Positions 34,445 to 44,633 of a stretch of 64,000 bases of DNA are shown here, in pieces. A model generated the notes under the pieces. It was not told the DNA's origin. It made no database searches and was given only the letters and a program-made list of their open reading frames with translations. Position 1 is the stretch's first letter; the number at the start of each line of letters is the position of its first letter. Source of the stretch: Oscillospiraceae bacterium (lineage in GTDB: Bacteria > Bacillota > Clostridia > Oscillospirales > Ruminococcaceae); NCBI GenBank assembly GCA_017414435.1, contig JAFQMN010000002.1, positions 1 through 64,000 of the forward strand, read 5' to 3'. The position numbers were made by a program, and so were the translations under genes.

Positions 34445-36433
34445 CTACATAACATCTAACAAATCCATATATTTAGCACCGTTTTGTGCAATAAACTCTT
34501 TTCTAGATACAATATCTTCGCCTAAAAGTACATCAAACATTTTTAAAACTAACTCTTCCTGATCAAAATTTACACGAACAAGCCGCCTTGTTTTGGGGTT
34601 CATTGTAGTTAGCCACATCATATCCGGTTCGTTTTCGCCAAGCCCTTTTGATCTTTGTATTGTATATTTTTTACCGTTAAGTTCATTGCAAATTCTAAGT
34701 TTTTCTTTTTCGCTATATGCAAAATAAGTTTTCTCTTTAGTATTTATTTCGTAAAGCGGAGACTGAGCTATATAAACATAGCCTTGCTTAATCAATTCTG
34801 GCATTAATCTAAAAAACATAGTTAAAATTAAAGTGCGAATCTGAAAGCCATCAACATCGGCGTCTGTGCATATAACTATTTTGTTATAGCGCAACTGATT
34901 AATGTTAAAATTTGCCATCTGTTTATTTGATGCGGTTTTAGCTTCCACTCCACAGCCCAATACTTTAACAATATCTATAATAATTTCGCTATTAAATATC
35001 TTGTTGTATTCAGATTTAAGGCAATTTAAAATCTTTCCTCTAACTGGTATAATTGCCTGATATTCTGCATCTCTGCTCAGCTTACAGGCACCCAGTGCTG
35101 AATCGCCCTCCACAATATAAAGCTCTCTTTTTTGCACATCTTTAGTTCGGCAATCTACAAACTTTTTTACACGGTTTGCAATATCTAAATTGCCCTGCAG
35201 CTTTTTTTTAATATTTATTCTAGTTCTTTCTGCATTTTCACGACTTCGTTTATTTACCAAAATTTGATCTGCAATCTTATTTGCTTCATCTGGTTTTTCA
35301 ATAAAATAGATCTCAAGCTCATGTTGTAAAAATTCATTTATAAATTCTGTAATGAATTTATTTGTAATGGATTTTTTAGTTTGATTTTCATAAGATGTTT
35401 GGCTAGACTGTGAAGATATAACCAATGCTAAAGAGTCTTCAATATCTGCAAATGTAATTTTAGATTCATTTTTAAGATATTTGTTGTTCTTTTTTAAAAA
35501 ATTATCTATCTGGCTAACAAATGCAGATTTTACCGCCTTTTCGCTCGCCCCACCGTGTTCCAAAAAACTTGAATTATGGTAATATTCCAAAAAGTTAGAT
35601 GAATTTGAAAAGCAAAATGCTACCTCTGCTTTAACGCTATATTCACTTTTATCTTCACGGTCTTTTCCATACCCTATATTGCTTTTTTTATATTGAATAG
35701 GTGTAAAGTAATCTTCTGAACAGCGTTCTACCAAATAATCCTGCAAACCATTTGAATATACAAAAGTTTCTTCGTGAGTTCCATTTTCGGCTTCCCAAAT
35801 TAGCACTAAATTGATTGGCGAATTAACTACCGCTTGGCGTTTTAACGTTTGAACAAAATATTCATATGGAATATCTATATCAGTAAAAACATCTAAATCT
35901 GGGCGCCAATGTAAAGTTGAACCCGTTTGTTCATCTGTGCAATTCTCTTTAGTAAGCCCACCAATATTCTCCCCATGTTCAAATTTAAGGTTATATTTAA
36001 AACCGTCTCTAATAATCTCAACATCCATAAATTCAGATGCATATTGTGTAGCACAAAGACCTAAACCATTAAGCCCTAAAGAAAACTCATAATTGGTAAA
36101 TTGGTCTAAATTATATTTCCCGCCAGCATAAAGTTCACAAAACAAAAGTTCCCAATTATATTTATTCTCCCGCTTATTAAAATCAACCGGTATTCCTCTG
36201 CCAAAATCTTGCACAGTAATTGATTTGTCTTTATACCGCGTTACAATAATCTTATTGCCAAATCCCGCTTTTGCCTCATCTATTGCATTCGAAAGGATCT
36301 CAAAAAATGAATGTTCACAGCCTTCAAGACCATCCGACCCAAAAATAACTCCCGGTCTCTTTCTAACTCTTTCCGCTCCCTTAAGCGATTTAATACTCTC
36401 ATTATCATAAATCCTTTCGGTTAAACTTGCCAT
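34445..36433 (-). CDS. type IIA topoisomerase subunit B (ParE-like)
   Basis: A 662-residue ATPase subunit. Its GHKL ATP site is seen in ILSNAIDEAKAG, VQDFGRGIPV and LGLNGLGLCATQ (a GxxGxG-type lid with Leu/Asn variation). The TOPRIM domain has EGDSA, the DADVDG metal motif and RSKGLGENE. It differs from canonical GyrB/ParE in several otherwise fixed positions, as seen in the divergent clostridial pair. It stands 36 bases upstream of the A subunit, so the two form one unit. Function as topoisomerase IV is inferred from the pairing. Confidence 0.85.
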   Translation of the reverse strand: MASLTERIYDNESIKSLKGAERVRKRPGVIFGSDGLEGCEHSFFEILSNAIDEAKAGFGNKIIVTRYKDKSITVQDFGRGIPVDFNKRENKYNWELLFCELYAGGKYNLDQFTNYEFSLGLNGLGLCATQYASEFMDVEIIRDGFKYNLKFEHGENIGGLTKENCTDEQTGSTLHWRPDLDVFTDIDIPYEYFVQTLKRQAVVNSPINLVLIWEAENGTHEETFVYSNGLQDYLVERCSEDYFTPIQYKKSNIGYGKDREDKSEYSVKAEVAFCFSNSSNFLEYYHNSSFLEHGGASEKAVKSAFVSQIDNFLKKNNKYLKNESKITFADIEDSLALVISSQSSQTSYENQTKKSITNKFITEFINEFLQHELEIYFIEKPDEANKIADQILVNKRSRENAERTRINIKKKLQGNLDIANRVKKFVDCRTKDVQKRELYIVEGDSALGACKLSRDAEYQAIIPVRGKILNCLKSEYNKIFNSEIIIDIVKVLGCGVEAKTASNKQMANFNINQLRYNKIVICTDADVDGFQIRTLILTMFFRLMPELIKQGYVYIAQSPLYEINTKEKTYFAYSEKEKLRICNELNGKKYTIQRSKGLGENEPDMMWLTTMNPKTRRLVRVNFDQEELVLKMFDVLLGEDIVSRKEFIAQNGAKYMDLLDVM

Positions 36434-36463
36434 TAAAATTCCCTTTCATCACTTATTTTTCCA

Positions 36464-38473
36464 TTAATTTGCTCTCATCATCTGTTCAAAACCAACGGCA
36501 TCAATTTTTTCATGTTCTAGCAAATATTTGGTAAGTTTTTCTAATTTGTCTTTGTGTTTAGTTAAAATCTCAACCGCTTTATCATAGGCTCTATCCATAA
36601 TTTTTTTTATCTGAGAGTCTATTTTTGCCCTTACTTCTTCGGAGTGTGACAATGGATCTAAATAGCCACTGATACCCAAAACAGAGTTGTCGTAAACCAC
36701 ATTGCCTAATTCATCACTAAAACCATAAATAGTAACCATCTTCCTAGCCTCCAGTGTTGCCGATCTCATATCTGCGCTGGCACCGGTAGAAACTTCATCT
36801 AGCATTAATTTCTCTGCTACTCTTCCGCCCATAGATACAACAATACTTTCAAACATTGCCTTATCCGTTCTATACATATCATCCTCTTTTGGCATAGAGA
36901 GAGTAAAACCTCCAGCTGGCCCTGTTGGAATTATAGATACCATATTAACATCGTCATAGTTTTCGCAATAGTAAGCACATATTGCATGCCCAGATTCATG
37001 GTATGCTGTTGATCTTTTATTCTCTTCAGTAACAATCTTGCTCTTTTTTTCTGTTCCCACCATTACTTTAATAGCTGCAGTGTCAATATCTTCTGATCTA
37101 ATTGCCTTTTTGCCATTTTTCACTGCAATCAAAGCTGCTTCGTTCATAAGCCCGGCAAGATCAGCTCCTGTAAAGCCGATTGTTGCTTTAGCAACCGTTT
37201 CAAAATCAACATCTGGTGCAATTGCTTTATCTTTAGCATGCACTTTAAGAATTTCTTCTCTGCCTTTAATATCTGGATACCCCACATAAATTTGCCTGTC
37301 AAACCGTCCAGGTCTAAGCAACGCTTTATCTAAACTATCCGCCATATTTGTAGCTGCAATAACAATAATGCCGGAATTTTTAGTGAAACCATCCATCTCC
37401 ACTAATAGCTGGTTAAGTGTCTGGTTACGCTCATCATTCCCACCAAAAGATTCGCCATCTCTGCGCTTGCCTACAGCATCAATTTCATCAATAAATACAA
37501 TACACGGTGAGTTCTTTTTTGCTTGTTCAAAAAGGTCTCTTACCCTAGAGGCTCCAACACCAACAAACATTTCTACAAAAGCTGAGCCAGAAATAAAGAA
37601 GAACGGCACATCTGCTTCGCCCGCTAACGCTTTAGCAAGCAACGTTTTACCTGTTCCAGGAGGCCCTACCATTAAAATTCCTGTTGGAATTCTTGCCCCA
37701 ATTTCGTCAAATTTATTAGGATTTTTTAAAAACTCCAGAACATCTTGTAACTCTGCTTTTTCTTCAAGCAAAGCCGCTACGTCTTCAAATGTGACCTTTG
37801 GGCCTTTATCCATATATCTAATAGCCTTAGATTTAAACCCACCAATATCATGCATGGACCCTTTAGATACATACCTAGAAATAAATACCCAACCTATTAT
37901 TAAAACTACTATTGGTAAAATTGAATTGAATAAGAACTGCAATAATATTCCCATTGAAGTAGTTGTGCGTTTATAATCAACTTTTATTGTTTGTTCTGGA
38001 AATTTTGTATTATGCTCCTTTACATAATCTTTAATATCAAATAAAAATATATCAACATTAGGCAACTTATAATTTATTCTTCTAAAAACTGCCGGTGTAA
38101 CCACTTTATTAATTACCAATTTATTGGATTCAAAGTCTCTGTATATACCGCTTATTTGAGCTCTGCACAAATCTAGTAAAAAAAGTTTTTGCTGCTTTAA
38201 CACTACATCTGGCTTTGCAAATAGCAAATTTCCATTTGGCTCTTCATATAACACCTTTTCTGTTTTTTCTTGTTTTTCTTTTATAACCAAAGATAAATCA
38301 CCACTGCCTAATTTTAGGTCATAGCCATAAACTTGGTCATTTTTAAAATAATCAATAATCTGATAATATTTTATAGATTTTTTTTCGCCGCCATTAAAAA
38401 TCAAGAAAAGTAAAGAAAATACTCCTAATACAAATAATAAATATATAATAAGATCATTTGATTTTTTTTTCAT
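36464..38473 (-). CDS. ftsH: ATP-dependent zinc metalloprotease FtsH
   Basis: A 669-residue membrane AAA+ protease that degrades membrane and short-lived cytoplasmic proteins. It has a transmembrane helix at about 8-26, an extracytoplasmic domain, a second helix at about 178-198 and an AAA module with Walker A GPPGTGKT (270-277) and the [13 protein letters not shown] pore loop. The SRH is followed by a zinc protease with HESGH (492-496). All key residues are present. It lies 31 bases after hpt, the usual arrangement downstream of tilS-hpt in Firmicutes; tilS is not in view. Confidence 0.97.
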   Translation of the reverse strand: MKKKSNDLIIYLLFVLGVFSLLFLIFNGGEKKSIKYYQIIDYFKNDQVYGYDLKLGSGDLSLVIKEKQEKTEKVLYEEPNGNLLFAKPDVVLKQQKLFLLDLCRAQISGIYRDFESNKLVINKVVTPAVFRRINYKLPNVDIFLFDIKDYVKEHNTKFPEQTIKVDYKRTTTSMGILLQFLFNSILPIVVLIIGWVFISRYVSKGSMHDIGGFKSKAIRYMDKGPKVTFEDVAALLEEKAELQDVLEFLKNPNKFDEIGARIPTGILMVGPPGTGKTLLAKALAGEADVPFFFISGSAFVEMFVGVGASRVRDLFEQAKKNSPCIVFIDEIDAVGKRRDGESFGGNDERNQTLNQLLVEMDGFTKNSGIIVIAATNMADSLDKALLRPGRFDRQIYVGYPDIKGREEILKVHAKDKAIAPDVDFETVAKATIGFTGADLAGLMNEAALIAVKNGKKAIRSEDIDTAAIKVMVGTEKKSKIVTEENKRSTAYHESGHAICAYYCENYDDVNMVSIIPTGPAGGFTLSMPKEDDMYRTDKAMFESIVVSMGGRVAEKLMLDEVSTGASADMRSATLEARKMVTIYGFSDELGNVVYDNSVLGISGYLDPLSHSEEVRAKIDSQIKKIMDRAYDKAVEILTKHKDKLEKLTKYLLEHEKIDAVGFEQMMRAN

Positions 38474-38504
38474 AGCTTAAACAACTCTCCCCTTTAACAC
38501 TATT

Positions 38505-39044
38505 TTATTTTTCGTAAACTTCTTTTTTTAGTACACCAATATAAGGTAAATTCCTGTATTTTTCAGCGTAATCTAAACCATAACCTATAACAAATTCATC
38601 TGGAATATTAAAACCACAATAATCTGGTTGAATATTTTTCACCCTTCTTTCAGGTTTGTTGAGCAAGGTAGCAATCTTCAAGCTCATAGGATTCCTGGTC
38701 TTTAAGACTTTTGTTAAATAGTTTAAAGTTGTACCACTATCTAAAATATCTTCTACAATTAAAACATCATAACCTTCTAGATTTATGTCAAGGTCTTTTA
38801 TTATTCTAACAATTCCAGATGTCTTTGTGCTCTTGCCATAACTAGAAACCGCCATAAAGTCTATTTCTGCATGAACAGTTATCTCTCGCATAAGATCTGC
38901 TAAAAAAACAACTGCACCTTTTAAAACACTAATAAGCATCAAATTCTTTTGTGCATAATCTTTGCTAATTTGCTTGCCCATCTCTTTAACTTTAGCTTTT
39001 ATTTCTTCTTCCGTTATTAAAATTTTTAAAACATCGTTTTGCAT
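38505..39044 (-). CDS. hpt: hypoxanthine phosphoribosyltransferase
   Basis: A 179-residue purine salvage enzyme that converts hypoxanthine and guanine with PRPP to IMP and GMP. The PRPP loop is VLIVEDILDSGTTLNYL, with the flexible-loop SSYGKST upstream. The ATG at 39044 is chosen for its AAGGAG site at about 9 bases; earlier in-frame Met codons would add a tail that other family members lack. Upstream of ftsH, as commonly found in Firmicutes. Confidence 0.93.
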   Translation of the reverse strand: MQNDVLKILITEEEIKAKVKEMGKQISKDYAQKNLMLISVLKGAVVFLADLMREITVHAEIDFMAVSSYGKSTKTSGIVRIIKDLDINLEGYDVLIVEDILDSGTTLNYLTKVLKTRNPMSLKIATLLNKPERRVKNIQPDYCGFNIPDEFVIGYGLDYAEKYRNLPYIGVLKKEVYEK

Positions 39045-39196
39045 CCTTCCCCGCTCCTTATTATATTCTAAAAAGTTAAACATTTTAGAATATAATAACA
39101 TGTTTTTCTATTTTTGTAAACTCTATATTCCTTTTTTTCTTCTATAATTAACTTGTTGTTTACACTAAAATTTTTTATTGTTTTATCCTGTTAAAT

Positions 39197-39229
39197 TAAA
39201 AAAATACCGTTTGCTTTTACACACGGTAT
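39197..39229 (-). terminator. terminator after tRNA-Thr (CGT)
   Basis: ATACCGT and ACGGTAT (39204-39210 with 39223-39229) form a stem followed on the minus strand by a run of seven T. It closes the short unit containing the tRNA. Confidence 0.8.
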
Positions 39230-39243
39230 CTTAAAAAATATTA

Positions 39244-39319
39244 TGGAGCTGGTAGTCAGATTTGAACTGACGACCTTCTCATTACGAGTGAGATGCTCTA
39301 CCAACTGAGCTATACCAGC
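39244..39319 (-). tRNA. tRNA-Thr (CGT)
   Basis: A 76-nt tRNA with acceptor GCTGGTA/TACCAGC, anticodon loop CTCGTAA giving CGT (reads ACG) and encoded CCA. The second Thr isoacceptor of the window. Confidence 0.93.
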
Positions 39320-39331
39320 ATTTAAACTACT

Positions 39332-39368
39332 AAAAACAATACCTGGGATGCTCAACACCCCAGGTATT
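39332..39368 (-). terminator. terminator of acidic lipoprotein gene
   Basis: A 10-bp perfect stem AATACCTGGG/CCCAGGTATT (39338-39347 with 39359-39368), followed on the minus strand by TGTTTTTAG. It lies between the lipoprotein stop and tRNA-Thr. Confidence 0.85.
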
Positions 39369-39387
39369 GGTAACATTAATAAAAAAA

Positions 39388-39654
39388 CTATTCAGCTTTA
39401 ACTTCTTCTGTTTTAGTCTCTTCTACTTTGGTTTCTTCTGTCTTTACTTCTGTTTCTGCTGGTGTTTCTTCAGCTTTAACTTCTTCTGTAGAAACTTCTT
39501 CCACTGGTACTTCTTCTACTTTTACTTCTTCTGTTGCCACAGGGGTTGTTTCCTCTGCTTTAACTTCTTCTGTTTTAGCACCGCAACCAGCAAAAGTAAT
39601 TCCAACTGCAACAGTAACTAACGTTGCAATAACCAAATTTTTGACTGACTCCAT
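39388..39654 (-). CDS. small lipoprotein with acidic TEEVK repeats
   Basis: An 88-residue lipoprotein. The signal peptide ends with a lipobox (FAGC, Cys at 24), so the protein is probably anchored in the membrane by a lipid at that Cys. The remaining 64 residues are almost entirely imperfect repeats of (V/T)EE(V/T)K built from Glu, Thr, Val, Lys, Ala and Pro, with no folded domain expected. It may be a charged spacer or cell-wall filler. It has its own promoter (39732-39760) and terminator, AAGGAGA ribosome binding site, and no operon partner. Unusually low complexity for a protein under such a clean promoter suggests high expression. Confidence 0.75.
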   Translation of the reverse strand: MESVKNLVIATLVTVAVGITFAGCGAKTEEVKAEETTPVATEEVKVEEVPVEEVSTEEVKAEETPAETEVKTEETKVEETKTEEVKAE

Positions 39655-39731
39655 TCTTTACAACATCTCCTTAAAATATCTTAACTTTCGGGTTGTTCTC
39701 AATTATATGCGAACAGCCTCGAACACCTCGT

Positions 39732-39760
39732 ATTATACACTAACTTGCTAGTAATTCCAA
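39732..39760 (-). promoter_or_regulatory. promoter of acidic lipoprotein gene
   Basis: Minus-strand TTGGAA (39755-39760), 17-base spacer, TATAAT (39732-39737), 78 bases ahead of the start codon. Confidence 0.7.
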
Positions 39761-39853
39761 TGACTTTAGATTTAATTTTACTTTTTGTTAATTATTTATT
39801 AATATATTCTCAGCTTATTTAACTATTTTTCTTTTTAATATTGTTGAATCATG

Positions 39854-41584
39854 CTAATTATTCTTTCCTTTGTACTTTTTCATTAAGTCGTTAACTATAG
39901 TTTCTACTTCGCTGACTACATTTGCAATTGCCACCTTTTTACTTACCGATCTATCTCTTGTAACAATTTCTATTTCATTATTTGCAATAGATTTAGCACT
40001 AATAATCAGCCTTACCGGTACTCCTATCAAGTCTGCATCGGCAAATTGTACTCCTGCAGAAAGATCTCGGTCATCTAGTACAACATCATATTTTAAGGAT
40101 AGCTCTCTATAAATCTTGTTTGCATACTCGTTAACTTTCTCATCGTGATATTTTATAGCAACAATGTGTATACAAAATGGTGCGATAGAAATCGGCCAAA
40201 TTGGCCCATGATCATCGTTATGTTCTTCTAGCACCGAAGCTATTAACCTGCCTATGCCAATACCATAACAACCCATAATTGGAGTTTCGTCGCGGCCATT
40301 TGCAGCTGTGTATGTCACATGCATTGCCTTAGTATATTTATCACCCAGTTTAAATATGTTCCCAATTTCTATCCCATGCGAAATATCAAGGTGAACTTCT
40401 TTGCAAACCGGGCATAGCATATCTGCACTTGCTTTATATACATCTTTAAATTCTTTTATTGCTAAATCCCTAATGTTAACTCCAACTAAGTGTTTATCTA
40501 ATCTATTAGCTCCACAAACCAGGTTGTTCTCATCTTTTAGCGAAATATCATAAATTACATCGCACTTACTAAGTTCAAGCCCTATAGGTCCAATAAATCC
40601 ATAACAAATACCATCATTTTCTTGTGCCGCTCTTGGTTTAATATCAGCACCAATCACTTTTTTGAGTTTAGCTTCGTTAACTTCTAAATCCCCTCTAATA
40701 AACACAATTAGTGGCTTGTTAGAGCCTATTACATCAAACACACAAGCTTTAATTAATCTTTCTTTAGGCAAATTTAACACTTCTTGCAATTGCTCTATTG
40801 TTTTTACTCCCGGTGTGTCAACTTCTTCAATCACTTCTGCTGCAACCGTATCATTTTTTTCTATTATTCCTTTAGCCACTTCAACATTTGCACTATATCC
40901 GCAGTTTGAGCAAATAGCTAAAGAATCTTCACCAATATCACATAGCAACATAAATTCATGAGCGCCCATACCACCCATCATGCCTGTGTCTGATTCCACT
41001 GCAATAAAATTTTTAAGTCCTACTCTTCTAAATATCCTAAAATAAGCATCATAACATTTTTGATAATATTCATCCAGACTCTCTTGTGTAGTATGAAATG
41101 AATATGCATCTTTCATCAAAAATTCCCTGGTTCTAATTAAACCGCCACGTGAACGTGCTTCATCCCTGAACTTTGTTTGAATCTGAAACACTGCAAACGG
41201 ATACTTGGTATATGTAGTAGCCTCTGTTCTTGCTAAATGCACCACAGCTTCTTCGTGGGTCATTCCAAGCACCATACCGTGCCCGGTTCTGTCTTCAAAA
41301 CGCAATAATTCGTCAGAAATAGAATCATAGCGCCCAGATTCTTCCCATAATTCTTTTGGCATAACTACTGGAAGTAATACCTCCATACAGTCGATATTAT
41401 TCATTTCTTCTCTAATAATCTTAATTATTTTTAAAGAAATCATCTGAGCAAGCGGCAGATAAGAATAAATACCGCTGGTAACTTGCCGAATATAACCACC
41501 TTTAATTAAAAATCCATGGCTCTTAGATACAGTATCTGCCGGCCATTCTTTGTGTGTATTGCTCAAAAGCTTGCTCAACTTCAT
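39854..41584 (-). CDS. proS: prolyl-tRNA synthetase
   Basis: A 576-residue class II synthetase of the bacterial type. It has the N-terminal catalytic half with motif 2 (TKFRDEARSRGGLIRTREFLMKDAYSF), a YbaK-like editing insertion (about 225-390) that clears Ala-tRNA-Pro, motif 3 (CYGIGIGRLI) and a C-terminal anticodon-binding domain. Length and order are normal. AGAAGGGAAG precedes the ATG. It charges tRNA-Pro such as the one at 12963-13039. Downstream of the pseudokinase gene by 31 bases. Confidence 0.96.
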   Translation of the reverse strand: MKLSKLLSNTHKEWPADTVSKSHGFLIKGGYIRQVTSGIYSYLPLAQMISLKIIKIIREEMNNIDCMEVLLPVVMPKELWEESGRYDSISDELLRFEDRTGHGMVLGMTHEEAVVHLARTEATTYTKYPFAVFQIQTKFRDEARSRGGLIRTREFLMKDAYSFHTTQESLDEYYQKCYDAYFRIFRRVGLKNFIAVESDTGMMGGMGAHEFMLLCDIGEDSLAICSNCGYSANVEVAKGIIEKNDTVAAEVIEEVDTPGVKTIEQLQEVLNLPKERLIKACVFDVIGSNKPLIVFIRGDLEVNEAKLKKVIGADIKPRAAQENDGICYGFIGPIGLELSKCDVIYDISLKDENNLVCGANRLDKHLVGVNIRDLAIKEFKDVYKASADMLCPVCKEVHLDISHGIEIGNIFKLGDKYTKAMHVTYTAANGRDETPIMGCYGIGIGRLIASVLEEHNDDHGPIWPISIAPFCIHIVAIKYHDEKVNEYANKIYRELSLKYDVVLDDRDLSAGVQFADADLIGVPVRLIISAKSIANNEIEIVTRDRSVSKKVAIANVVSEVETIVNDLMKKYKGKNN

Positions 41585-41615
41585 TCCTTTCGCTTCCCTT
41601 CTAAAATTTTCTTTA

Positions 41616-43244
41616 TTAAATTTTCTTTAAATAAAGCATAACCTTTTCTTTATTTATTTTTACTTCTTCACCTGCTTCTTTGCTGGTTTTAAAAACAATA
41701 TTCGGTTCAACTTCGTCTGTCTCTACAAAAATCTTATCATATTTAATCTGTAATTCATTTAATTTTTGTTCGGCATCTGCAATATTCAAGCTCAACACAT
41801 CCGGCATTAAAGCTTTTTCTACTCCTTTGCTAACCACAAATTTAAAATGGAGCAGCCTATCTTCTTCATATTGTGTACCCGATTTTGGTGTTTGAGATAT
41901 AATAACTCCTTCTGGCACAATCTCATCAAACACCATTTCTGCTTCAATTTTAAATTTTCCGTTATTTTGCTTGCAAACTTCCTCATAGACTTCGCCTACA
42001 AAATTCGGAACTCTTTCTACTTGTTTTTGTGCTTTATATACGGCTTGTTCTACCGTGCTCACTTCTAATTTCTGCGGTGCTTGCTGTGAATTTTTATTTA
42101 TAAAATAAAGCACACCTGCCACAATAGCACCAACTAACACTACTCCCAGCCCTATAAAAACTAATGTTTTAAATATGCCTTTTATCTCTAGAACTCCATT
42201 ATCTTGCTGTTCTACAACGGTTTTAACAGCATTTGTTTCTGGCGCCTGTTTTTTTGTATCGTTTAAATCAAAAATCATGGTTTTGTCTATGCATCTACTA
42301 GTTTCTTGCTCTTCATCTAACAAACCGATATTAAATTGCCTTATTGTTTGTATTCTTTTGTGGTAATCACTATTCAAAGCTTCTTTCAATGTATTTAGTA
42401 CATTTTTTGGTGTTTTAAAATTAGTTTCTTCAAAAAAATCTTTCCGCAGTGCCTCTAACTTATGCCCAGTAAGAATATAAACCAATACAGATGCTGTAGA
42501 ATAAACATCTGTCCATTCACCCTGCCATTTATTTAAAAAATACTGTTCCGGTGCACTAAAACTTTCAAATAATTCATAATTAAGCTGAGTAGTTTTTGTT
42601 CTAAAGCAAGGTATCAAAAAATCCCATAAAACTAGATTGTTATTATCATCAAAATACAAAGTTTGTGGACTAATTCCTCTATGTATTACTCCATTCTTGT
42701 GTAAAGTTATCAAAAGCCCATTTAATTTAAATATCCAATCTCTACAACTATTCCAATCAAAGTTGCCATTACTTTCCACATACTTTTGTAGCGGTGTAAG
42801 ATGTTTGTACTTGTATATAATATACACTGTTTTATTTTTAACAATTATATCTTCAATAGGCAATAGTCCTTCGGTTGAATTGAACTGTTTTAAGGTTTGA
42901 TGCAGATCTAAAAAATCTACCATAAAAGTTTTATGTTTAACTTCGTAACTAAGCTTTGCAATAACTTCCCCAGATTTACTTCTTGTTGAAATTATTTGTG
43001 GTGCATACTCTTTAATAAAATATAGCTTGTTTTCATCATTATCTTTAGCTATATAAATAATATGTTCACCATTTCTTTTAATAGCCTTCCCAACTAAAAA
43101 CCTATTATCTAAAAGATATCCTCGCTTTAGTTCATCCGCGTTATTTTCCTCATATCTATTCGTTCCGCAAATGTTGCAGATTGCCTCTTCTGCATTAACA
43201 TAGTTCATACAACCCAAACAAAGCCTTAAACTTCCATTTGGCAT
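41616..43244 (-). CDS. zinc-ribbon/pseudokinase/PASTA membrane protein
   Basis: A 542-residue protein. An N-terminal zinc ribbon (C9, C12, C23, C26) is followed by a Ser/Thr protein kinase-like domain (about 48-310), one transmembrane helix (about 357-382) and an extracellular part with two PASTA-like repeats, which usually bind muropeptides. The domain keeps the ATP lysine (K78 in YFIKEY), DF of the metal motif (D208, F209) and the APE element (231-233). However, the catalytic HRD is HRG (188-190), the nearby Lys is Ser192 and the metal-binding Asn is Thr195. It therefore looks catalytically dead or highly altered. Probably a cell-wall sensor or scaffold. Followed by proS and preceded by a DUF4340 gene. 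Confidence 0.8.
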   Translation of the reverse strand: MPNGSLRLCLGCMNYVNAEEAICNICGTNRYEENNADELKRGYLLDNRFLVGKAIKRNGEHIIYIAKDNDENKLYFIKEYAPQIISTRSKSGEVIAKLSYEVKHKTFMVDFLDLHQTLKQFNSTEGLLPIEDIIVKNKTVYIIYKYKHLTPLQKYVESNGNFDWNSCRDWIFKLNGLLITLHKNGVIHRGISPQTLYFDDNNNLVLWDFLIPCFRTKTTQLNYELFESFSAPEQYFLNKWQGEWTDVYSTASVLVYILTGHKLEALRKDFFEETNFKTPKNVLNTLKEALNSDYHKRIQTIRQFNIGLLDEEQETSRCIDKTMIFDLNDTKKQAPETNAVKTVVEQQDNGVLEIKGIFKTLVFIGLGVVLVGAIVAGVLYFINKNSQQAPQKLEVSTVEQAVYKAQKQVERVPNFVGEVYEEVCKQNNGKFKIEAEMVFDEIVPEGVIISQTPKSGTQYEEDRLLHFKFVVSKGVEKALMPDVLSLNIADAEQKLNELQIKYDKIFVETDEVEPNIVFKTSKEAGEEVKINKEKVMLYLKKI

Positions 43245-43292
43245 AAATTAAAACCATCCTTTTACTTTTTAAATTCTCTCAATTTGTAATTG

Positions 43293-44633
43293 TCACAATA
43301 CTTTTCTTAATATATTACAAAGTTCGTCAAGCATTTTTTTATCTACTTTAAAACAAATATTATATGTTTTATAAGTAACATAAGCATTGCCTTCTACAAC
43401 AAAAAACTGATAATTATCTTTTTGCTCATTTTCGTAATTTATTTCTAGGTCAACTTCAGGTGTTGCACTGGAATCAAACATTTTAAGCTCACCATTTGTA
43501 AGTTCCAATTTATTAAATTGCAGTAAAATCTCATCAATAAACTTATTGGAATCTACCTGCGTAGACAATTTTTCGTTAATATATAACTGCCAAACTCCAT
43601 TTGCTTTTTTAATTTCTATATTTTTGTCTTTAATTTTTATATTAAAAGAGTTAATATCCTGCTCCTGTGAATCAAAAATATATTTTTTATATAAACTATC
43701 TTTATAATCCTCATAATTATCTAAGAAAAAAATATCATCTTTGTTGCATCTAAACACAATATTTCTGCTACTTGGCATAACAAAACACATTCCGTCTTTA
43801 GGTGCGCTAATCTTCAAGAACTCTGATTTTTCACCTGAACTTATATTAATTTGCATATATGGTATTAATAACCCATACATATCAATATCATCTAAACCCG
43901 GTGATATTTTTTCTATTTCAAGTGCTTGTAAATTTAATAAATTCATCATCTTTTTTTTTGCCGTATTAGATAAAAGTGCTTTTTGATTGCCATTGACAAA
44001 ATACACTGCATTCCCCTCTGCATTTTTCATTACAATAGTTTCCTCATCTTTGTTTAGATCAAAAATATTTAATTGCCAATCAGCTGTTTTAAAGTCCGCT
44101 ATATCTTTAAATATTTCCCTAGAAATAAACTCTGTTTGCGAAGCTAATAATAAATCGGCTATTTCTTTTGGTAATATAAATATTTCATCTTTTCCATTCA
44201 ACCGAGCATAGTTGCCCAAATTAGCGGGAGCTTCATTCCCAATATTAATTTCTACATGGTCTACTTTTTTATCAATATAATAATTAACACTTACTGTTGC
44301 TAATGGCTTTTGCAAACCATATTGCTTCTTTAATTGCAAACTTTGTTCCGTAAGTTCATTTATTGTTAAGTTTAATAGATTAGCCAAGAGTTTTTGACAT
44401 TTAACTGTGTCTATAAGGTTACTATCAACTCCTAAAACCGTTATTAAATTGTTTTTTTCTAAGATTGTATAGCCTTGATTATTATTTTTTACAATTAAAC
44501 TTTCTAGCCCTTGGTTATTTTGTGGAATTAATTCCATTTGCTTTGGTGTTTTATAATTAAAATCAAAAAAGATAATAATTAATAACATTAAACTCAACAA
44601 AGATACAGATATATACACCAATGGTTTTTTCAT
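43293..44633 (-). CDS. DUF4340 membrane-anchored extracytoplasmic protein
   Basis: A 446-residue protein with one N-terminal transmembrane helix (about 8-24) and a long extracytoplasmic beta-rich region typical of DUF4340 proteins. These often accompany ABC transporters with a Gld-type auxiliary subunit; no transporter gene is next to it here. The ATG at 44633 is preferred because GAGG lies 9 bases upstream, whereas the first in-frame Met five codons earlier has no suitable site. It precedes the pseudokinase gene by 48 bases and may form an envelope-related unit with it. The DUF4340 assignment comes from overall pattern, not from a catalytic motif. Confidence 0.7.
   Translation of the reverse strand: MKKPLVYISVSLLSLMLLIIIFFDFNYKTPKQMELIPQNNQGLESLIVKNNNQGYTILEKNNLITVLGVDSNLIDTVKCQKLLANLLNLTINELTEQSLQLKKQYGLQKPLATVSVNYYIDKKVDHVEINIGNEAPANLGNYARLNGKDEIFILPKEIADLLLASQTEFISREIFKDIADFKTADWQLNIFDLNKDEETIVMKNAEGNAVYFVNGNQKALLSNTAKKKMMNLLNLQALEIEKISPGLDDIDMYGLLIPYMQINISSGEKSEFLKISAPKDGMCFVMPSSRNIVFRCNKDDIFFLDNYEDYKDSLYKKYIFDSQEQDINSFNIKIKDKNIEIKKANGVWQLYINEKLSTQVDSNKFIDEILLQFNKLELTNGELKMFDSSATPEVDLEINYENEQKDNYQFFVVEGNAYVTYKTYNICFKVDKKMLDELCNILRKVL

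Noticed and set aside
39191..39376. A 61-residue ORF over tRNA-Thr (CGT)
   Set aside because: The frame reads through the tRNA and two terminators (GIAQLVEHLTRNEKVVSSN), another tRNA artefact.
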